Part shown: piece after piece, positions 13,301 through 24,716 of the stretch | Layout: each line of letters begins with the position of its first letter | Numbering within the stretch: the first letter of the stretch is position 1 | Source: Epinephelus fuscoguttatus | Taxonomy: Eukaryota > Chordata > Actinopteri > Perciformes > Serranidae | Length of the DNA: 64,000 bases | Reading direction: 5' to 3' | Assembly: GCF_011397635.1 (NCBI RefSeq) | Contig: NC_064773.1 | Span: forward strand, 32,931,449-32,995,448 | Program-made: the position numbers and the translations under genes | Notes under the pieces: generated by a model | The model's database searches: none | Seen by the model: the letters and a program-made list of their open reading frames with translations, nothing else | What the model was told of the DNA's origin: nothing

Positions 13301-15149
13301 TAGTCATGTAGTCCATTAAAGCCTAACGTTAGCTTTTTACTGCTGGCGATCGCATTTAAGCTTCAGATGCGGTATGAAAGGTGTTCATATGTGAAGATTA
13401 TCTTGCTGAGCAAAACCTGTAAGTATCATAAACTTGTGTTAGCCACAGAGCTTATTTTCTGACATAATCCAAAACGCAATGCAAAAATCAAATTCACTTT
13501 CTCTTCCGGGAACCAGCGCGATGCTGAACTTCCGGGTTTTGACGTCAGCCCTGGCACACTCTATTGCATCATGACCAAAATATTGTGATAATACCGTATC
13601 GTGGGTCCTCTGGTGATTCCCACCCCTAATGTGTATCACGTTTTCCATAATAGCCAAAACAGGACTATCTCACAGTACAAAAAAATCTGCACTGTCTGGT
13701 AGTCTTGATTTTTTTTGTGACTTGGGTAAAATGACCCTTTAACATGTATGGGTTTGCATTTGAATATTATTGTTTATGTTCAGCAACTAATGTGTATTGA
13801 TGTTAGTTCTCACAGTCACTACCACAAGACCACTGAGCAAATAGAGTGGATTCCTGAAGAGCTTATCTGAGTTATAACACACAAATAAATATATTCATAT
13901 TCAGGGGGGCATTATAGATACAGAGGGAAAAGTCCATGGTTCACTAAGCTTTCAATATTAATTTCACTGAGTCAAGAAGCTATCATTTCTCATCTTGATG
14001 TCTCATCAGACCAGCCTCACCTGGTGTGGACAAACTCCTTGATGGTTTGAGAGAACATGAAGAGGGCAGAGGTGGCTGTGGTCAGAATGATCTGCAGGCT
14101 CAGAAGGGTGTACACCTTCCTGAGGAAGTCTGATCGACAAAGACAGAAACAGAGACACAGCAGAAGTAAAACTCAGCTAGATTGCACACTTATTTGTGAA
14201 CCACAGATAACACCCTTTGAATGAGACAATATCACCAGCTTGTTTTAAAGGAACAGTTCACCCCCAAATCAAAAACACACATTTTTTCTCTTACCTGTAG
14301 TGCTATTATCAGTCTAGATATTTTTGGTCTGAGCTGATGATGGAGATATCGGTTATATCGAGATTATCTTGTGTAGCCGGGTCGTGCTTTCTGGAAACAG
14401 ACATTGCTGTTTTGCTCCTTTTTTTTGGCACTTTCAGAACCACAAGCTTAGTGCTATCTAATTCCATTATTATACTGGAGAGAAGGCAGACATCTCTACA
14501 GCCAATATCTCCAACACTCTGCAACTCGCACCAAAATTATCTAGACTGATAAACAGCACTAAAGGTAAGAGGAAAAATATGTATTTGAGATAAGGGGGTG
14601 AACTGTCCCTTTAACCTAACAGCAGGCTTACGTATATGTCAACCAGTATTAACAGCTGTGTTTTTATGCTGACTTTGGACCAGCACAAGCAGCTCCGTTC
14701 ACTTAACAGTGGTGATACGGGCAATGCTCAAGGCAACAACGTCAGGGAAGCTATTCTGTCAGTGTTATCCATATTTATCCCATATATCAATGCTATCAAC
14801 GTTATGACTGCAATGCTATGCTAACGTTAACTATTAGCTGCCCTAATGTTTTAACCAGCGCAATCGAGCTAATGACGTTACTGTGCTGACTTTTTGGGAC
14901 ACAAAGGTAATAAATGGTTAACGATAGCTCAAATAACAACAATAACCTGACAGTGGCAGTAATGTATAATTCCACAGTAAGTAAATGCTACCCATCGTTA
15001 GCTGACGTGGCTAGACTAGGTGCTGTCAACACCACGACCCAAACATTTCTTTACGTACCCATCCGTATCTGAATACTGGCTGTAGCGACATTCGTGCCAT
15101 AGTTAAAGTCGTCTTCAATAGAAGACCGGGGGTATTTTTCACTACTCAT
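4632..15149 (-). CDS. tmbim4: Transmembrane BAX inhibitor motif-containing protein 4 (Golgi anti-apoptotic protein)
   Basis: Seven coding exons on the minus strand: 15149-15059, 14129-14021, 12149-12044, 11241-11208, 11119-11002, 10888-10843, 4838-4632. All introns are GT-AG and phases join to 711 nt (236 aa; human about 238 aa). The protein begins [18 protein letters not shown], continues [12 protein letters not shown] (first membrane segment), and has [20 protein letters not shown] and [12 protein letters not shown] near the C-terminus. These are hallmarks of the TMBIM4/GAAP branch of the BI-1 family: about seven hydrophobic segments and the conserved YDTH motif of the last helices. Family members sit in Golgi/ER membranes, lower stored calcium and protect from apoptosis. 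The last intron (about 6 kb) is packed with repeats. The first intron holds a TTAA-type MITE and the second a TA-flanked element. The ATG at 15149 matches the family N-terminus. Confidence 0.95.
5421..6049. mobile_element. MITE with CAGTRCGTTTACATG ends in tmbim4 intron 6
   Basis: The left end 'cagtacgtttacatg' matches the reverse complement of the right end 'catgtaaacgcactg' at 14 of 15 positions. AAT lies immediately outside both ends, a possible 3-bp target duplication. The 629-bp interior has no coding capacity. It is a non-autonomous DNA transposon of uncertain superfamily. Confidence 0.65.
6387..6745 (+). pseudogene. LINE reverse-transcriptase fragment in tmbim4 intron 6
   Basis: Two overlapping frames encode pieces of a non-LTR reverse transcriptase. 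The first contains '[15 protein letters not shown]' (the usual [13 protein letters not shown] block). The second, from about 6536, contains '[17 protein letters not shown]' and '[15 protein letters not shown]' (normally PQGSxLGPLLFxIYIND). The shift between frames and the lost motifs mark a decayed LINE, probably of the L2/CR1-like group. Only about 350 bp of the RT domain remain. Confidence 0.75.
7256..7310. repeat. (TG)n microsatellite
   Basis: About 55 bp of uninterrupted TG dinucleotides in tmbim4 intron 6, close to the transcribed repeat block that follows. Confidence 0.98.
7404..10467 (+). repeat. Dispersed repeat with internal ~95-bp units and nuclear-receptor motifs, split by an insertion
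   Basis: The left edge 'ttttatgcctctgcg' is loosely the inverse of the right edge 'ggtgcggaggaataag'. Between 7600 and 8440 a unit of roughly 90-100 bp recurs about eight times. Each unit carries variants of 'tccaagtggacatttgtgcc', 'aaatttgagg' and 'cacgagaatg'. The copy is interrupted at 8448-10415 by a fold-back element. Its last ~50 bp, 'cataatggctccagccacgg', resumes at 10421. Related copies lie at 27297-27625 and 49481-49822, the latter two in the opposite orientation. It looks like a non-autonomous DNA element of fish type. A perfect AGGTCAAAGGTCA (minus strand) sits at 7637-7649. Confidence 0.7.
8448..10415. mobile_element. Fold-back DNA transposon with ~460-bp inverted arms
   Basis: The ends read 'TAGGGAGTTAGATTTGTCTC' on the left and its near-exact inverse on the right (one mismatch near the tip). 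GAAAAC abuts both sides (8442-8447 and 10416-10421), a 6-bp target duplication. The left arm 8448-8908 pairs with two right-hand blocks, 10078-10415 and 9364-9446, so the right arm carries about 630 bp of extra DNA (9447-10077). Arms are rich in subterminal 'catttgtgaa' and 'tttgtggatct' repeats, likely transposase-binding sites. No transposase is present. A 6-bp duplication is uncommon among DNA transposon superfamilies; IS3EU is one candidate from memory, unproven. Confidence 0.75.
12854..13561. mobile_element. TA-flanked DNA element with 11-bp perfect inverted ends
   Basis: The left end GAGTGTGCCAG and right end CTGGCACACTC are perfect inverses, with TA directly outside each, as expected for a Tc1/mariner-like target duplication. 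The ~708-bp body lacks coding capacity, is more GC-rich than the surrounding intron, and has two perfect TGACGTCA palindromes (13273-13280, 13540-13547). It lies in tmbim4 intron 2. Confidence 0.65.
14245..14614. mobile_element. TTAA-type MITE in tmbim4 intron 1
   Basis: The left end 'ttaaaggaacagttcaccc' and right end 'gggtgaactgtccctttaa' are near-perfect inverses, each with a TTAA at the tip. The 370-bp body is largely palindromic: 'cttacctgtagtgct' on the left mirrors 'agcactaaaggtaag' on the right. TTAA ends suggest a piggyBac- or Kolobok-mobilised miniature element. A second, disrupted copy lies at 32004-34012. Confidence 0.8.
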
Positions 15150-16580
15150 GGTGGTACTGTAATGTTTTTTCAGCTAGGTAAAGAAAAGTAGCTACTGAAT
15201 GGTGGATTCAGGAAAATACGGAAAAACTGGTGCGTGATCAACGCAACGCCAGGACGCTCAGGCGTGACGTCAGCGAGCTGGGTTTTTTTTTTTTAAAAAA
15301 ACAAATAAAGCGCTTTTTTTTTTTACAATCTTTATTGAATATGTACAGTGAACAATGCTGTGAACGAAATAATCTTTTATAAGACAGACATTTCTTTTTT
15401 ATTTCTTTTATTTTATTTTGCAAGGATAAATGTGTGTGTACGTGTGTAAACTTAACATGATGTAGGAAAGAAACAACCTTCTGTCGTGATAAACAATGTC
15501 ATGCTCTTTTGTTTTAAGGATTGCAGATCAACAGGATCTACAGCTCAGCAGGGTGACTCAGTGACACATGACTTAAGAGACACGCACAGGGAATCAGTAT
15601 AAGTATCAACATTGTTTCAAATGCACTAACCCTGAGGAGAAAATGGTGCCTTCTTTGTGGAATTCTGATTTTATATTGTAAACAAAAAAGTATTTCTGCT
15701 GCTGAAGGGAAAGCAGTGAAATCCAGGCCTGGTTCCAATGTCAGCTACAGACTTCCTGACCTTGACTAGTTCATGCTGGTTCAGGGTTAACCTCCGTAAA
15801 ATTGTCATGTGCTCTGGTGGCCTTTCTGAGACTTTTCTGTCCATTTTTTGTAAAGACAGGCTACCTGCAAAACACAGGCTGAGCAACTGGTTTATGCTCG
15901 TGTAGAGAGTCCACTCCATAACCAGCATGCTGATATCAGTGAGGCACTGTTGATCCAGTATTTTAACAGTACATGAACAAATCTGTTGTTGAAAATGTTA
16001 TGTTTTCATCTTTATTTAGTAACCACAGAGAAACACAGAGCAAGTAAAGCTCAATTTCACTTTCTGTTTTGTCATCGACTGTCATTAAAGTATTGTTGCT
16101 GCATAACGTGCTGGCAGGGGAAATCCAAAATCATAAAAACGCATGACACATTGAGAAAGCTTGTGAGACGACCAACACACCTAATACACATATAAAACAC
16201 AGCTTAATAGTGACAGCATTGCCAGATGTACCATAACTAGGCCTATCATATTTTTACAATAATTTTGCCTCTGTATGATCAATAATGCCAGAAGTGCCAT
16301 AATGTATGATAATTTGACAATTTTGTGATGTTTCGAAGGCCTAGCTGGTGTTAGTCTGTGCTGTCTCATTTCCTGACATAGTGAGAATAGCAAAATTTGG
16401 ATCCTATGTCTGTGTTGACATACATGCCTATTTGTTGTCATAGTCATGACTAATGTGTGATAATTTTCCTCAAAAGATGATGACTGTAAGCCTCTGGTAT
16501 GATCGTTTAACATTTCTCATTTAGCATTCCTGAAAAGTGTAATGGAAGATTAGGGCCAGGTTAAAAAAAAGTTTGATTTT
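15150..16580. other. tmbim4 upstream region; no further gene
   Basis: The first 100 bp upstream of the tmbim4 start should hold its promoter and 5' UTR, but I see no TATA box or single decisive element. The rest is AT-rich, with poly-T and poly-A runs at 15281-15325, and no gene was recognised. Confidence 0.4.
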
Positions 16581-16800
16581 GAGAATAACGTAGTAAATCT
16601 GCGAGAATATAGTTGGAAATCTCCAAAAACAAAGTCGTAATATTACAAGAATAAATTTGTAAATCTAGGAAAACGGAAATCTTCAAAAGTAAAGTTGTAA
16701 TATTACGAGAATAAAGTATTAAATCTACAAGAATAAAGTCTTATTATTACAAGAATTAAGTCATAAATCTACGTAAATAAAGTTGTAAATCAACTTAAGT
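16581..16800. repeat. Minisatellite of 'gagaataaagt' type
   Basis: Short degenerate units of the form 'taatattacgagaataaag' and 'gtaaatct' recur about every 20-25 bp. It is a simple AT-rich tandem repeat with no coding capacity. Confidence 0.7.
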
Positions 16801-16819
16801 CACATACATGTGCCAACCA

Positions 16820-17400
16820 AAATTAAACAAAATTACAAAATTTGGGTAACTCATAAGGTTCCTCTTTTGCTTGACATGTATTCCCCACAACATGCTATTA
16901 TTATTAGCAATAGCCTATGACACTTCCCATTGCATAAATTAGCCTAGTGGCTAGTGAACTTTTCCTCTTCTCATTTGAAGCCAGGAACAACAGCAACGAT
17001 AAGCCTAACAAAGGTAACATCACAAAATTCAGCTCTATTATAACTCACAAGGTTCATCGACAAACAAATGTCCAATACTAGACATGTTTTACCAACATAT
17101 ACAACATACTAACATTATTAGCAATAGCCTATGACATTTCCTATTACCTAAATTGGCCTAGTGGCTAGCAGACTTTTCCCCTTCTCATTTGAAGCTGGGA
17201 GCAACAGCAATATTTAGCCTAACAAAGGTAACATTACAAAATTCAGCTCCATTATAACTAACAAGATTCACTGACAAAACAAATGTCCAACACTAGACAC
17301 ATTTTCATAACATATACAACATGCTAACCTTATTAGCATATGTCTATGACATTTCCCATTGAATTAATTGGCCTAGCGGCTAGCAGCCTTTTTCTTCCAC
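16820..17400. repeat. ~214-bp tandem repeat, about 2.7 copies
   Basis: The block 'agcaatagcctatgaca' occurs at about 16906 and 17122 and, diverged, at 17334, giving periods of about 216 and 212 bp. Each unit also repeats 'ggcctagtggctagcagac', 'ttctcatttgaagc' and 'ctaacaaaggtaacat'. The copies are clearly diverged, so the array is not recent. Confidence 0.8.
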
Positions 17401-19015
17401 CCTTATGAAGTGAAGATAAATTACACATGGTTCTCAACCAGGTGTCCGACAACCCCAGCATTATTCGAGGGAGTTCTGGAGGGTGCCCAGAAATTAGGGA
17501 AATAGTTTATTTTTTAGCTATTTAATTCACTATCGACATGCGCTATACAAAGTAAGAGTCATAAGGGTGACTATTTTGATCATAGGTTTAACGTCCTCTT
17601 CTCAACTGTAGTTGACAACGTAGAATTCCGGTCTTTATCATATGCAGTGATGTAGTTGAGGAGGTGGGTACCATTAGGTAGATAATTAGGTTACCAAGGA
17701 GAAAGTGGGTATACTCTCCTATATATTCCAATAGGTTCTTGGCTGAATACTGTAAATGACCAGAAAAAGAGGTGGGTATACTCTGTATACCTGCGTATAC
17801 CCTCCACTACCACTGATCATATCTAATCACCAAAATCTTTTCAGATGGAGGTCCCTTAAGCAAAATCTTATCAAATGGGGGCTAATGACCTAAAAAGTAT
17901 CAAATTAGGGGTCCATGACACGCAAAAGGTTGAAAACAGGTGCATCAAAGACTTCAAATGCTATTTTGTGGGGGCTTTACTGTCTTTGCACTTCTTTGTC
18001 CTCCTTCCCTCATACATAATTTTTTCATCATTATTAGTCAGTGAGGGTCTGCTGAGTAGATGACTGTAGATCTGTTCCTCAGAGCAGGTTACTCATGCTG
18101 CATTCAGAGTGCAGGCCAGAGACGTTGCTCTTGAATTTCTGCTAGATTGTTGTTTGCTGCATAATTCTACAGTATTATTATTATTATTTTTGGCTCGTAA
18201 TGTGATAAACAACATTCATTTACGATGACAACAGGCTAAAAGAACTACATAGAATATTTTAATAGAAACTTTAAACCAGAAATTTTATTTAATCAAGAAT
18301 ACTTCTACTTAAAATGGAAGTTTCAATATGGAGCAAAGAGAACAAAAATAAATGTGCCAATCTATTAACAATCTATTAACAGTAAATCTTATTTTTGACC
18401 TTGCTTCTCACTACACCACTAACTTTTATTGTAATGATAACTGAATACAACACACGATTGTCACACACATGCACAAGGAGGTGGGGGAGACAGTGACAAC
18501 ATTCTGAGTTTTACGAGCAGCACCTGTATTCTTAAAATCTGTTCTGTGGGTGCAGAATCCATATGGGCCTGGATATCAGTGATGATCAATCAGTTTTATG
18601 ACAACATGATTATTATTTCAGTCATTTAATTTTAGAAAACAAACAAGAAGATAGGAGTTACACACACTCAAAAAGATTAAAGAGAAAAAAACAAAACACA
18701 TACAGAATAATACAGAAAAATGATATGTAAACATGTCTCAATATTTGTCTAACTGTGTCAAGTACACTACTACTTTGCAACAAACACACAAGAAACATTA
18801 GGGGCATGTTACTGCTTATGATCACAAAAAGCATAGTTAATATTGAACGATATCTATCCTTCTGTGAACTGTAGGGTTGAAATACACTCTTCCTGTCAGG
18901 AAGGCCCGGAGGTCATACTGACTTGTTCTTAGCAGCAGTTTTTCTGTTGACATTATGTGAGGTGGTTATTCGGGGAGTTTCCACAAACCTTCCCTGTCCA
19001 TGATGTCCCAAACCT
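17401..19015. other. Spacer before the first b2m; no gene recognised
   Basis: No conserved protein signature or transposon ends were recognised. Short frames, including 17875-18063, have no support. Confidence 0.4.
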
Positions 19016-19031
19016 GTTTGGCCATGTTTTA

Positions 19032-19132
19032 CCTAGTAACAGTGTGATATGAATTAATGATTGGTTGATGGCATCTAGTGGGCAGTCTTAGAGCACCCTA
19101 TTACTCAGCTCTGCTCCACACTTTCACTTTAG
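19032..19132 (+). promoter_or_regulatory. b2m: MHC-type X1-Y module and interferon-type element upstream of b2m copy 1
   Basis: CCTAGTAACAG at 19032-19042 matches the RFX-bound X1 box of MHC promoters (CCTAGCAACAG). TGATTGGTTG at 19058-19067 matches the NF-Y-bound Y box, with ATTGG starting 28 bp after X1. 'cactttcacttta' at 19119-19131 is an IRF/ISRE-like GAAAGTGAAA on the other strand. The start codon is about 150 bp downstream. The arrangement predicts RFX/CIITA/NLRC5-type control and interferon induction, as known for mammalian B2M. An S/W box was not identified. Confidence 0.7.
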
Positions 19133-19215
19133 TAGAGCCCTCTGAAGAAAGAGCACGGTCGTACCTCTGTGTTACTCCTGCTTTTGACAAACAACAAAAG
19201 AAGAACTGATCAGAC

Positions 19216-21757
19216 ATGGACAAGATCCTTGTTATGTGTCTAGCTGCTCTGGTAGCTCTCACCTGTGCAGAGGAGTCCAAACACAGTAAGTATTATCATT
19301 ATCATTATTATTATTATTTTAATGCTGAAATGAAGAAAACCAGAAACTATATTTTAAGTAAAATGGCCTCCGACATTGACATCACAGATTAGTCAGACTG
19401 TATGTTTTCAATAGCCTGTATGCAAAATACGAACAGAAGATATGGTTTCTATCTTTAGTAAGCTGCTTGTGATCTGTTAGAAAGTAATGGAAGAGCTGAT
19501 ATGAGGGATGTCGTATGCTGTAAAGCCCTGTGAGGCAAATTGTGAGTTGTGATATTGGGCTTTATAGATAAAATTGATCGATTGATTGATTGATTGATAG
19601 ATATAAGAGTCAAATGTAAAAGAGAAACATTATACAACATGTCTGTCATGTTTTTAACTCGGTGGAATTCCCCGAAACAGTCAGGCTTTAGTTTCGATTT
19701 CCTGTAATAGGCCTACCAGCTCTGTTGAGACAGCACCCTCCACTGGCCTCAGCAGGGTACACTCAGATCCTGTTGAGTGAGGATCCCTGCTGCAAACCAA
19801 ACTCCAGAAATTGAACTTCAGAATTCTCAGTAAAAGCTTGAATGGAAAAAAGCACTGGTAAAAACGTATGTGTTTGGAGAGAGAGAAGTTAAAACTGTGG
19901 AGCATGTCCTCCATTGCTCCATTGTTCAGTCAGTTAATTTAAAATCAACAAGACCCTCACCTTTGTTGTAGTTAGTTTCATTTTGATTGTACCATTTTGT
20001 TGAGGAGGGTGCACTTAGGGACTGTTTGTTACTCATGAGGGGGAGGGTGTGATGCAAAAAAGGGGGTCAAATAATTTTTTAAGCGCTAGGGAGGGACTTG
20101 TGATTTTGGTTTTGGTTTAGGGAAGGGACACGCAACTTAAAATGGTTGTATTTTGTATTCCTCTTCAAACCATTGTGTTCTTTAAAGATTTCCAAAATAA
20201 CCCCTTTTATCATAGCTACAAACTGTGAAAACAGAAATTATCGTTGGATTTTCAAATATCTGACGATTCTTAAACACATTATATGTGACAAGCACTTCCG
20301 TCAGAAAAAAGACATAACCAACTCTGAGCTTAAAATAGTGGTAAGTTATCAAAATCACTTTATTCTACACCTCATTTAAAAATATAAAAAAAGAATTCCC
20401 ACCTTAGCCACTCCTCCTCTGGTAACTAAGAACAATCCCTTAGTTTGTATTTGCTCATATGGCTGAAGACAAACGTGTGTTGAAAGAAGTCGTTCCATCG
20501 TGAGACTCCAGAACAGCTTTGTCGTTAACAACTTTCAAAAGCTGTTTCCTCATCTGGTGTTTTGATTGTGCTGGTGGACAGCGCTGTCTAACAATATCTC
20601 CTATAGGTGTTTGGTTGAGATTGAGACCTGCTGGCTGTGAATTTTAAACATTTTCAGGCAATATATGCGTCATAGGAGTAAAGCAATTCATAACAAGTTA
20701 CACTGAATTCAAAGTCATTTTCTTCTTTCGTTTACATCCCACCAGCAGATTAAATTGTTTACAGGGGAATTCTTTTCAGTTTAATTGTGGTCGGACCAGT
20801 TTAGCATAATTTCCCTCTCTGTGTTGCCACTAGGTCCGCCCAAGGTTCAGGTGTACAGCTATCAGCCAGGACAGTATGGCAAAGACAACATCCTGATCTG
20901 CCATGTGAGCAACTTCCACCCCCCTGACATCACCATCCAGCTCATGAAGAACGGACAGGAAATCCCCAAGGCCGAGCAGACTGACCTGGCCTTCGAGAAG
21001 GATTGGCACTTCCATCTGACCAAGAACGTTGCCTTCACACCCATGGACGGAGAGAAGTACAGCTGCAAGGTCACTCATGGGAAGACAGTGAAAGACTTTG
21101 CCTGGGGTGAGTTAGAACCAGCCAAAATGTTTGTGGAATGTCCTCGTAATCAATTGAAAATGGTCTAATAATAGTAATAAACTAAGTGCATACCTATGTA
21201 AAGGTCCAAAAGTTCTCTAAAGAAAAAGAGAATATCAATGTTATTTTATTAATAGAGAGTTAAAAAAAAAAAGTATCAGACGCAGGTCTGCCGCAAAATA
21301 CAAAGTGCTAGACAATTATCAGTCATTTGCACTTGATAAACTAAATATCCATTAATACAAGGGAGGACACATCCCCTGGTAAACCCCAGTTAATTATATA
21401 ATAATATAATTAACATTTGGAGTAAATTATACAGCTCTGATTGTGTTATACATTGTGAATAATCATCGAAATTTTTATTATGGGTCCTTGAAAAAAAGTT
21501 TTTAAATTTTATCCATGACATTGTGTGGGAACAATGTGGGACAGAAGTAGCTTTCAGTAATTGCATATTTGTATAGTATACTATATATCTGAACTAGTTT
21601 AAAAATACATGAGCCAAAGTGAAATTAAATGCACTGTAAAGCCTGTTAAAGTATATGGAGAAAAGATTTAGTGTAAATGTTGCTTCACCAGTTTTATGAG
21701 ATATATACAAATGTCTCTTTGTTTGTTTTTGTTTTTTTTATAGAGTCAAACATGTAA
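19216..21757 (+). CDS. b2m: Beta-2-microglobulin, tandem copy 1
   Basis: Three coding exons (19216-19285, 20834-21106, 21744-21757; 357 nt, 118 aa), then a 3' UTR intron (21789-21929). Exon 1 encodes a signal peptide (MDKILVMCLAALVALTCAEES). Exon 2 encodes the single Ig C1 domain, with cysteines in 'LICHVSNFHPPDIT' and 'YSCKVTH' forming the intradomain disulphide and 'WHFHLTKNVAFTP' between them. The last codons give WESNM, the usual fish ending. B2M is the secreted light chain of MHC class I. Length and exon pattern match the family, and nothing suggests loss of function. A second copy lies 3.2 kb downstream in the same orientation; mature parts are about two-thirds identical by hand count. 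The first intron contains a degenerate repeat tail with (TTGA)n near 19560. Confidence 0.96.
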
Positions 21758-22415
21758 CGTGTCAGCAGAGGCCCTGATTGGTGGATTGGTGAGTACATGT
21801 CTTCATTGCATAGCATTCAGTGAAGCTACTTCACTCCTCTACACCAGGAGTGTCATACATGCGTGTAATGGCAGATGTTGATTTGTTATCTGCTATTTAA
21901 TGTTGTGATTTTAATTTCTCTGCCCACAGACATGACAAATGCTTCGGCCCTGTTTGCAGCAGCTTTTCTTCTTCACCATCTACAATCAACATGATCAGTT
22001 TCTCCAGTGCTTCTCAAATTTATTTTCACAAAACATACGGGCAAACACATAACATATCAATTCTATTTAGGTGAATTTTCTCTTACCTTATGTGAGAGAA
22101 TGCACGGGCTGCAGGGCATTTAGTCATTTGTAATTTTGCACTGTGTTGCTTAGAAAACTTGCAACTAATTTTCCATATTTTGATACTGAAATGTGTGTTT
22201 ATGTATTAAATTGAAGTTTGTCCAGCTTAAAACGTGTTTCTGTACACAAACTGTTCAGCTTTTTTGACTCTGTCCTTTACCTAAATGAGGCGATGTAATT
22301 GTAATTGGTCAGATTAATTACCGGTATGTTTAAACTGGTGTTCTTTCTCGACCAGATAGAAATGTGTTCTACAATTTTGATTTGTTATTTAAGGTATTTG
22401 TAAATGCCCTGACAA

Positions 22416-22421
22416 AATAAA
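22416..22421 (+). other. b2m: Poly(A) signal of b2m copy 1
   Basis: AATAAA about 660 nt after the stop, within the 3' UTR exon that starts at 21930. Confidence 0.75.
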
Positions 22422-22439
22422 AGCCTCTTAAAAAGCCTG

Positions 22440-24700
22440 TGATGTCTTCATTTTGTAAACACAAACCTCTACAGTGTTTATAAGAGGGATACTGATCTAT
22501 AAAATCTATGATCTGTTATCCTTATGGCTTTATGAAGAAGAAAACGGTCACACACCAGGGATCCATTAGGTGAATAAAGAAGTCTGTAAGTGTAAATCAA
22601 TACACCATGATTTTTTATTTTTCAGTTAAGGGCTCCACTTAGACACATTTGACCTTCATTGCTATACAGTGGGCAGTCTGCTGCTGATTCTGCACATGAA
22701 ATGACAGATTCTTTAAGGTCAATATTAAAACTTATTTTCTACCTAAGGAACGCTGTCCCTAAATGTATAGGCTCTCACTGTACATAATACTATTTTAGAA
22801 ATATTGCTCTAGAGATTAAAAAGTTGCCTAAATGCGACCTCTCTGTATTGCAATACCGTCATTGTACATAGGTTTGAATTATCTTCTAGAGTGTCTTGTC
22901 ATTTAGGTTATACAGCTTAGTTTTATTTTTTACTTATATTATTACAATTTAGCTTTCTTTTAGCTTTTAAACTGTCAAGCATTAACACGACGTGAGAGGG
23001 AAAGCATTTTGATTCTTTTGTATGTCCTGCACATATAGTGAATTGACAATAAAAAACTTTTGAACTCGAACTTTAACGATCTATAATAATATGAGATATT
23101 TTTACAATCATATGATTAATATTTGGATGCTGGTTTTGTAATTACTTCAGGTTAATTATCACACTATAGCTGTAAACAAGCTATCTAAAATAGGTTTGTT
23201 GGCTTCACAGTTTGTTTGGCACACAGCTATTTTCTAGTCCTTGAAAGGTTACAGAAATAAATATGTAACATCAAGATGTTTGCCTTCTTGACCTGCACTC
23301 ACCTACTATTTAAAACATCTAAGTAATTTTTTTTTGGTGACTGCAAAATTCCAGTTTGATAGTTTAAAAAGTAAAAAAGAGGTGCGTGGACTAAATGTTT
23401 TGTAAAACTGTTGGATGGAGATATTGGAAATGTGTTACTGAAGCTACTTCAGCTTTCAGCTACATTTTCATATAAGATGCGAAGTTCTGTGATGAGTGAT
23501 GGTTGCTGGCTTCTCCACAAACAAGGGTCAAATGTGAGGGGGGTTGTTTGGTACACTGTTTTTGGGGTACCAGCCAATAGTTACAGTTACAGGTGTAACT
23601 GATGGTGTATCAGGTATAATCTGAATCATTTGCCAACGCCTCCCAACCCCACAGGCCCCAGTGGAACCGCACTGCCCTGCACTGTCTATATTTATGCCCC
23701 TAGACTCACTGCATCATCTTCAATATTTCTAAGCATCAAAAATACTGAGAAATGTCATGTAATTTGACAGGGTGACACACAATAGCAAAATAATGTTTTG
23801 GCACCTAGTAGCCTAAAAGCTGCTGGTTTGACTTCAGAAAAATGTCTAATTTTAGCTTAATTTTTTGTTCTACTTTACCTGAATTCATGAAGTACTCACT
23901 CAAACCCCTTTCCCATAACAAGTAAAGTGTAACATGGAAAATATTTTGATTATCAGACAAACAGTTAATAAAATGCAACATCCTAAAACCTCTATTGTTT
24001 TAACTGCAGTACTTTTATCACCCAAAAATAACAAATCAACATGCCACTTGCCACTTTTCACTCTTTGCTCTGCCCATCCTGGTCATTTCAGACCAATAAA
24101 AAATATTGTTTCATGTTAAGCATATTTGTGGTAAGAAATCAGTTACATGTTTGCTGACTGGCTGCTAAAACCTTATTTGTTCCATTTTACCTGATGTCCC
24201 AAATTATCTGACTTCGCTCCTATTGTTTTGGCAAAAATGAATTAGTCCTGTTGATGAATTGCTTAAAATGTTGGTTCGTTTTTAAAATGGGCACATTTTT
24301 TATTAAATGTTAATATTTTCTTATTCATATTTGAGTTAAACATTTTGAATAGTTTCTTAATTTTTTAGTAACTATAGCATTTTAAAATGTGCCAACCAAT
24401 AAAACGTGTGCCAACCAACCTTGTGATTGGGCTGGTTTGCACAAATGTACATGACATAATCACAAATCACCTAATTTTATAAAGTATTATTGTACATCAA
24501 AACATATAGCTGAGACCTTAACCTTTCATTTCCTCCTGGTTAGTATTTGAATTTATGTTAGAATATATAAAGTGTGTCATTAGTGCGTGAGGAATGACAG
24601 CACTAAAACACCACATAACATATGAACTAGCAACTTGCAGACAAATCAAACAAACATGGAGTGAGTCTGATGAAACTGCGCCACAGAAAGACAGCAACAT
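22440..24700. other. Spacer between the two b2m genes
   Basis: AT-rich DNA without recognised coding exons. No third b2m exon was seen on either strand. Short frames such as 23411-23602 have no support. Confidence 0.5.
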
Positions 24701-24716
24701 GTCGGGGTAAGTTCTA

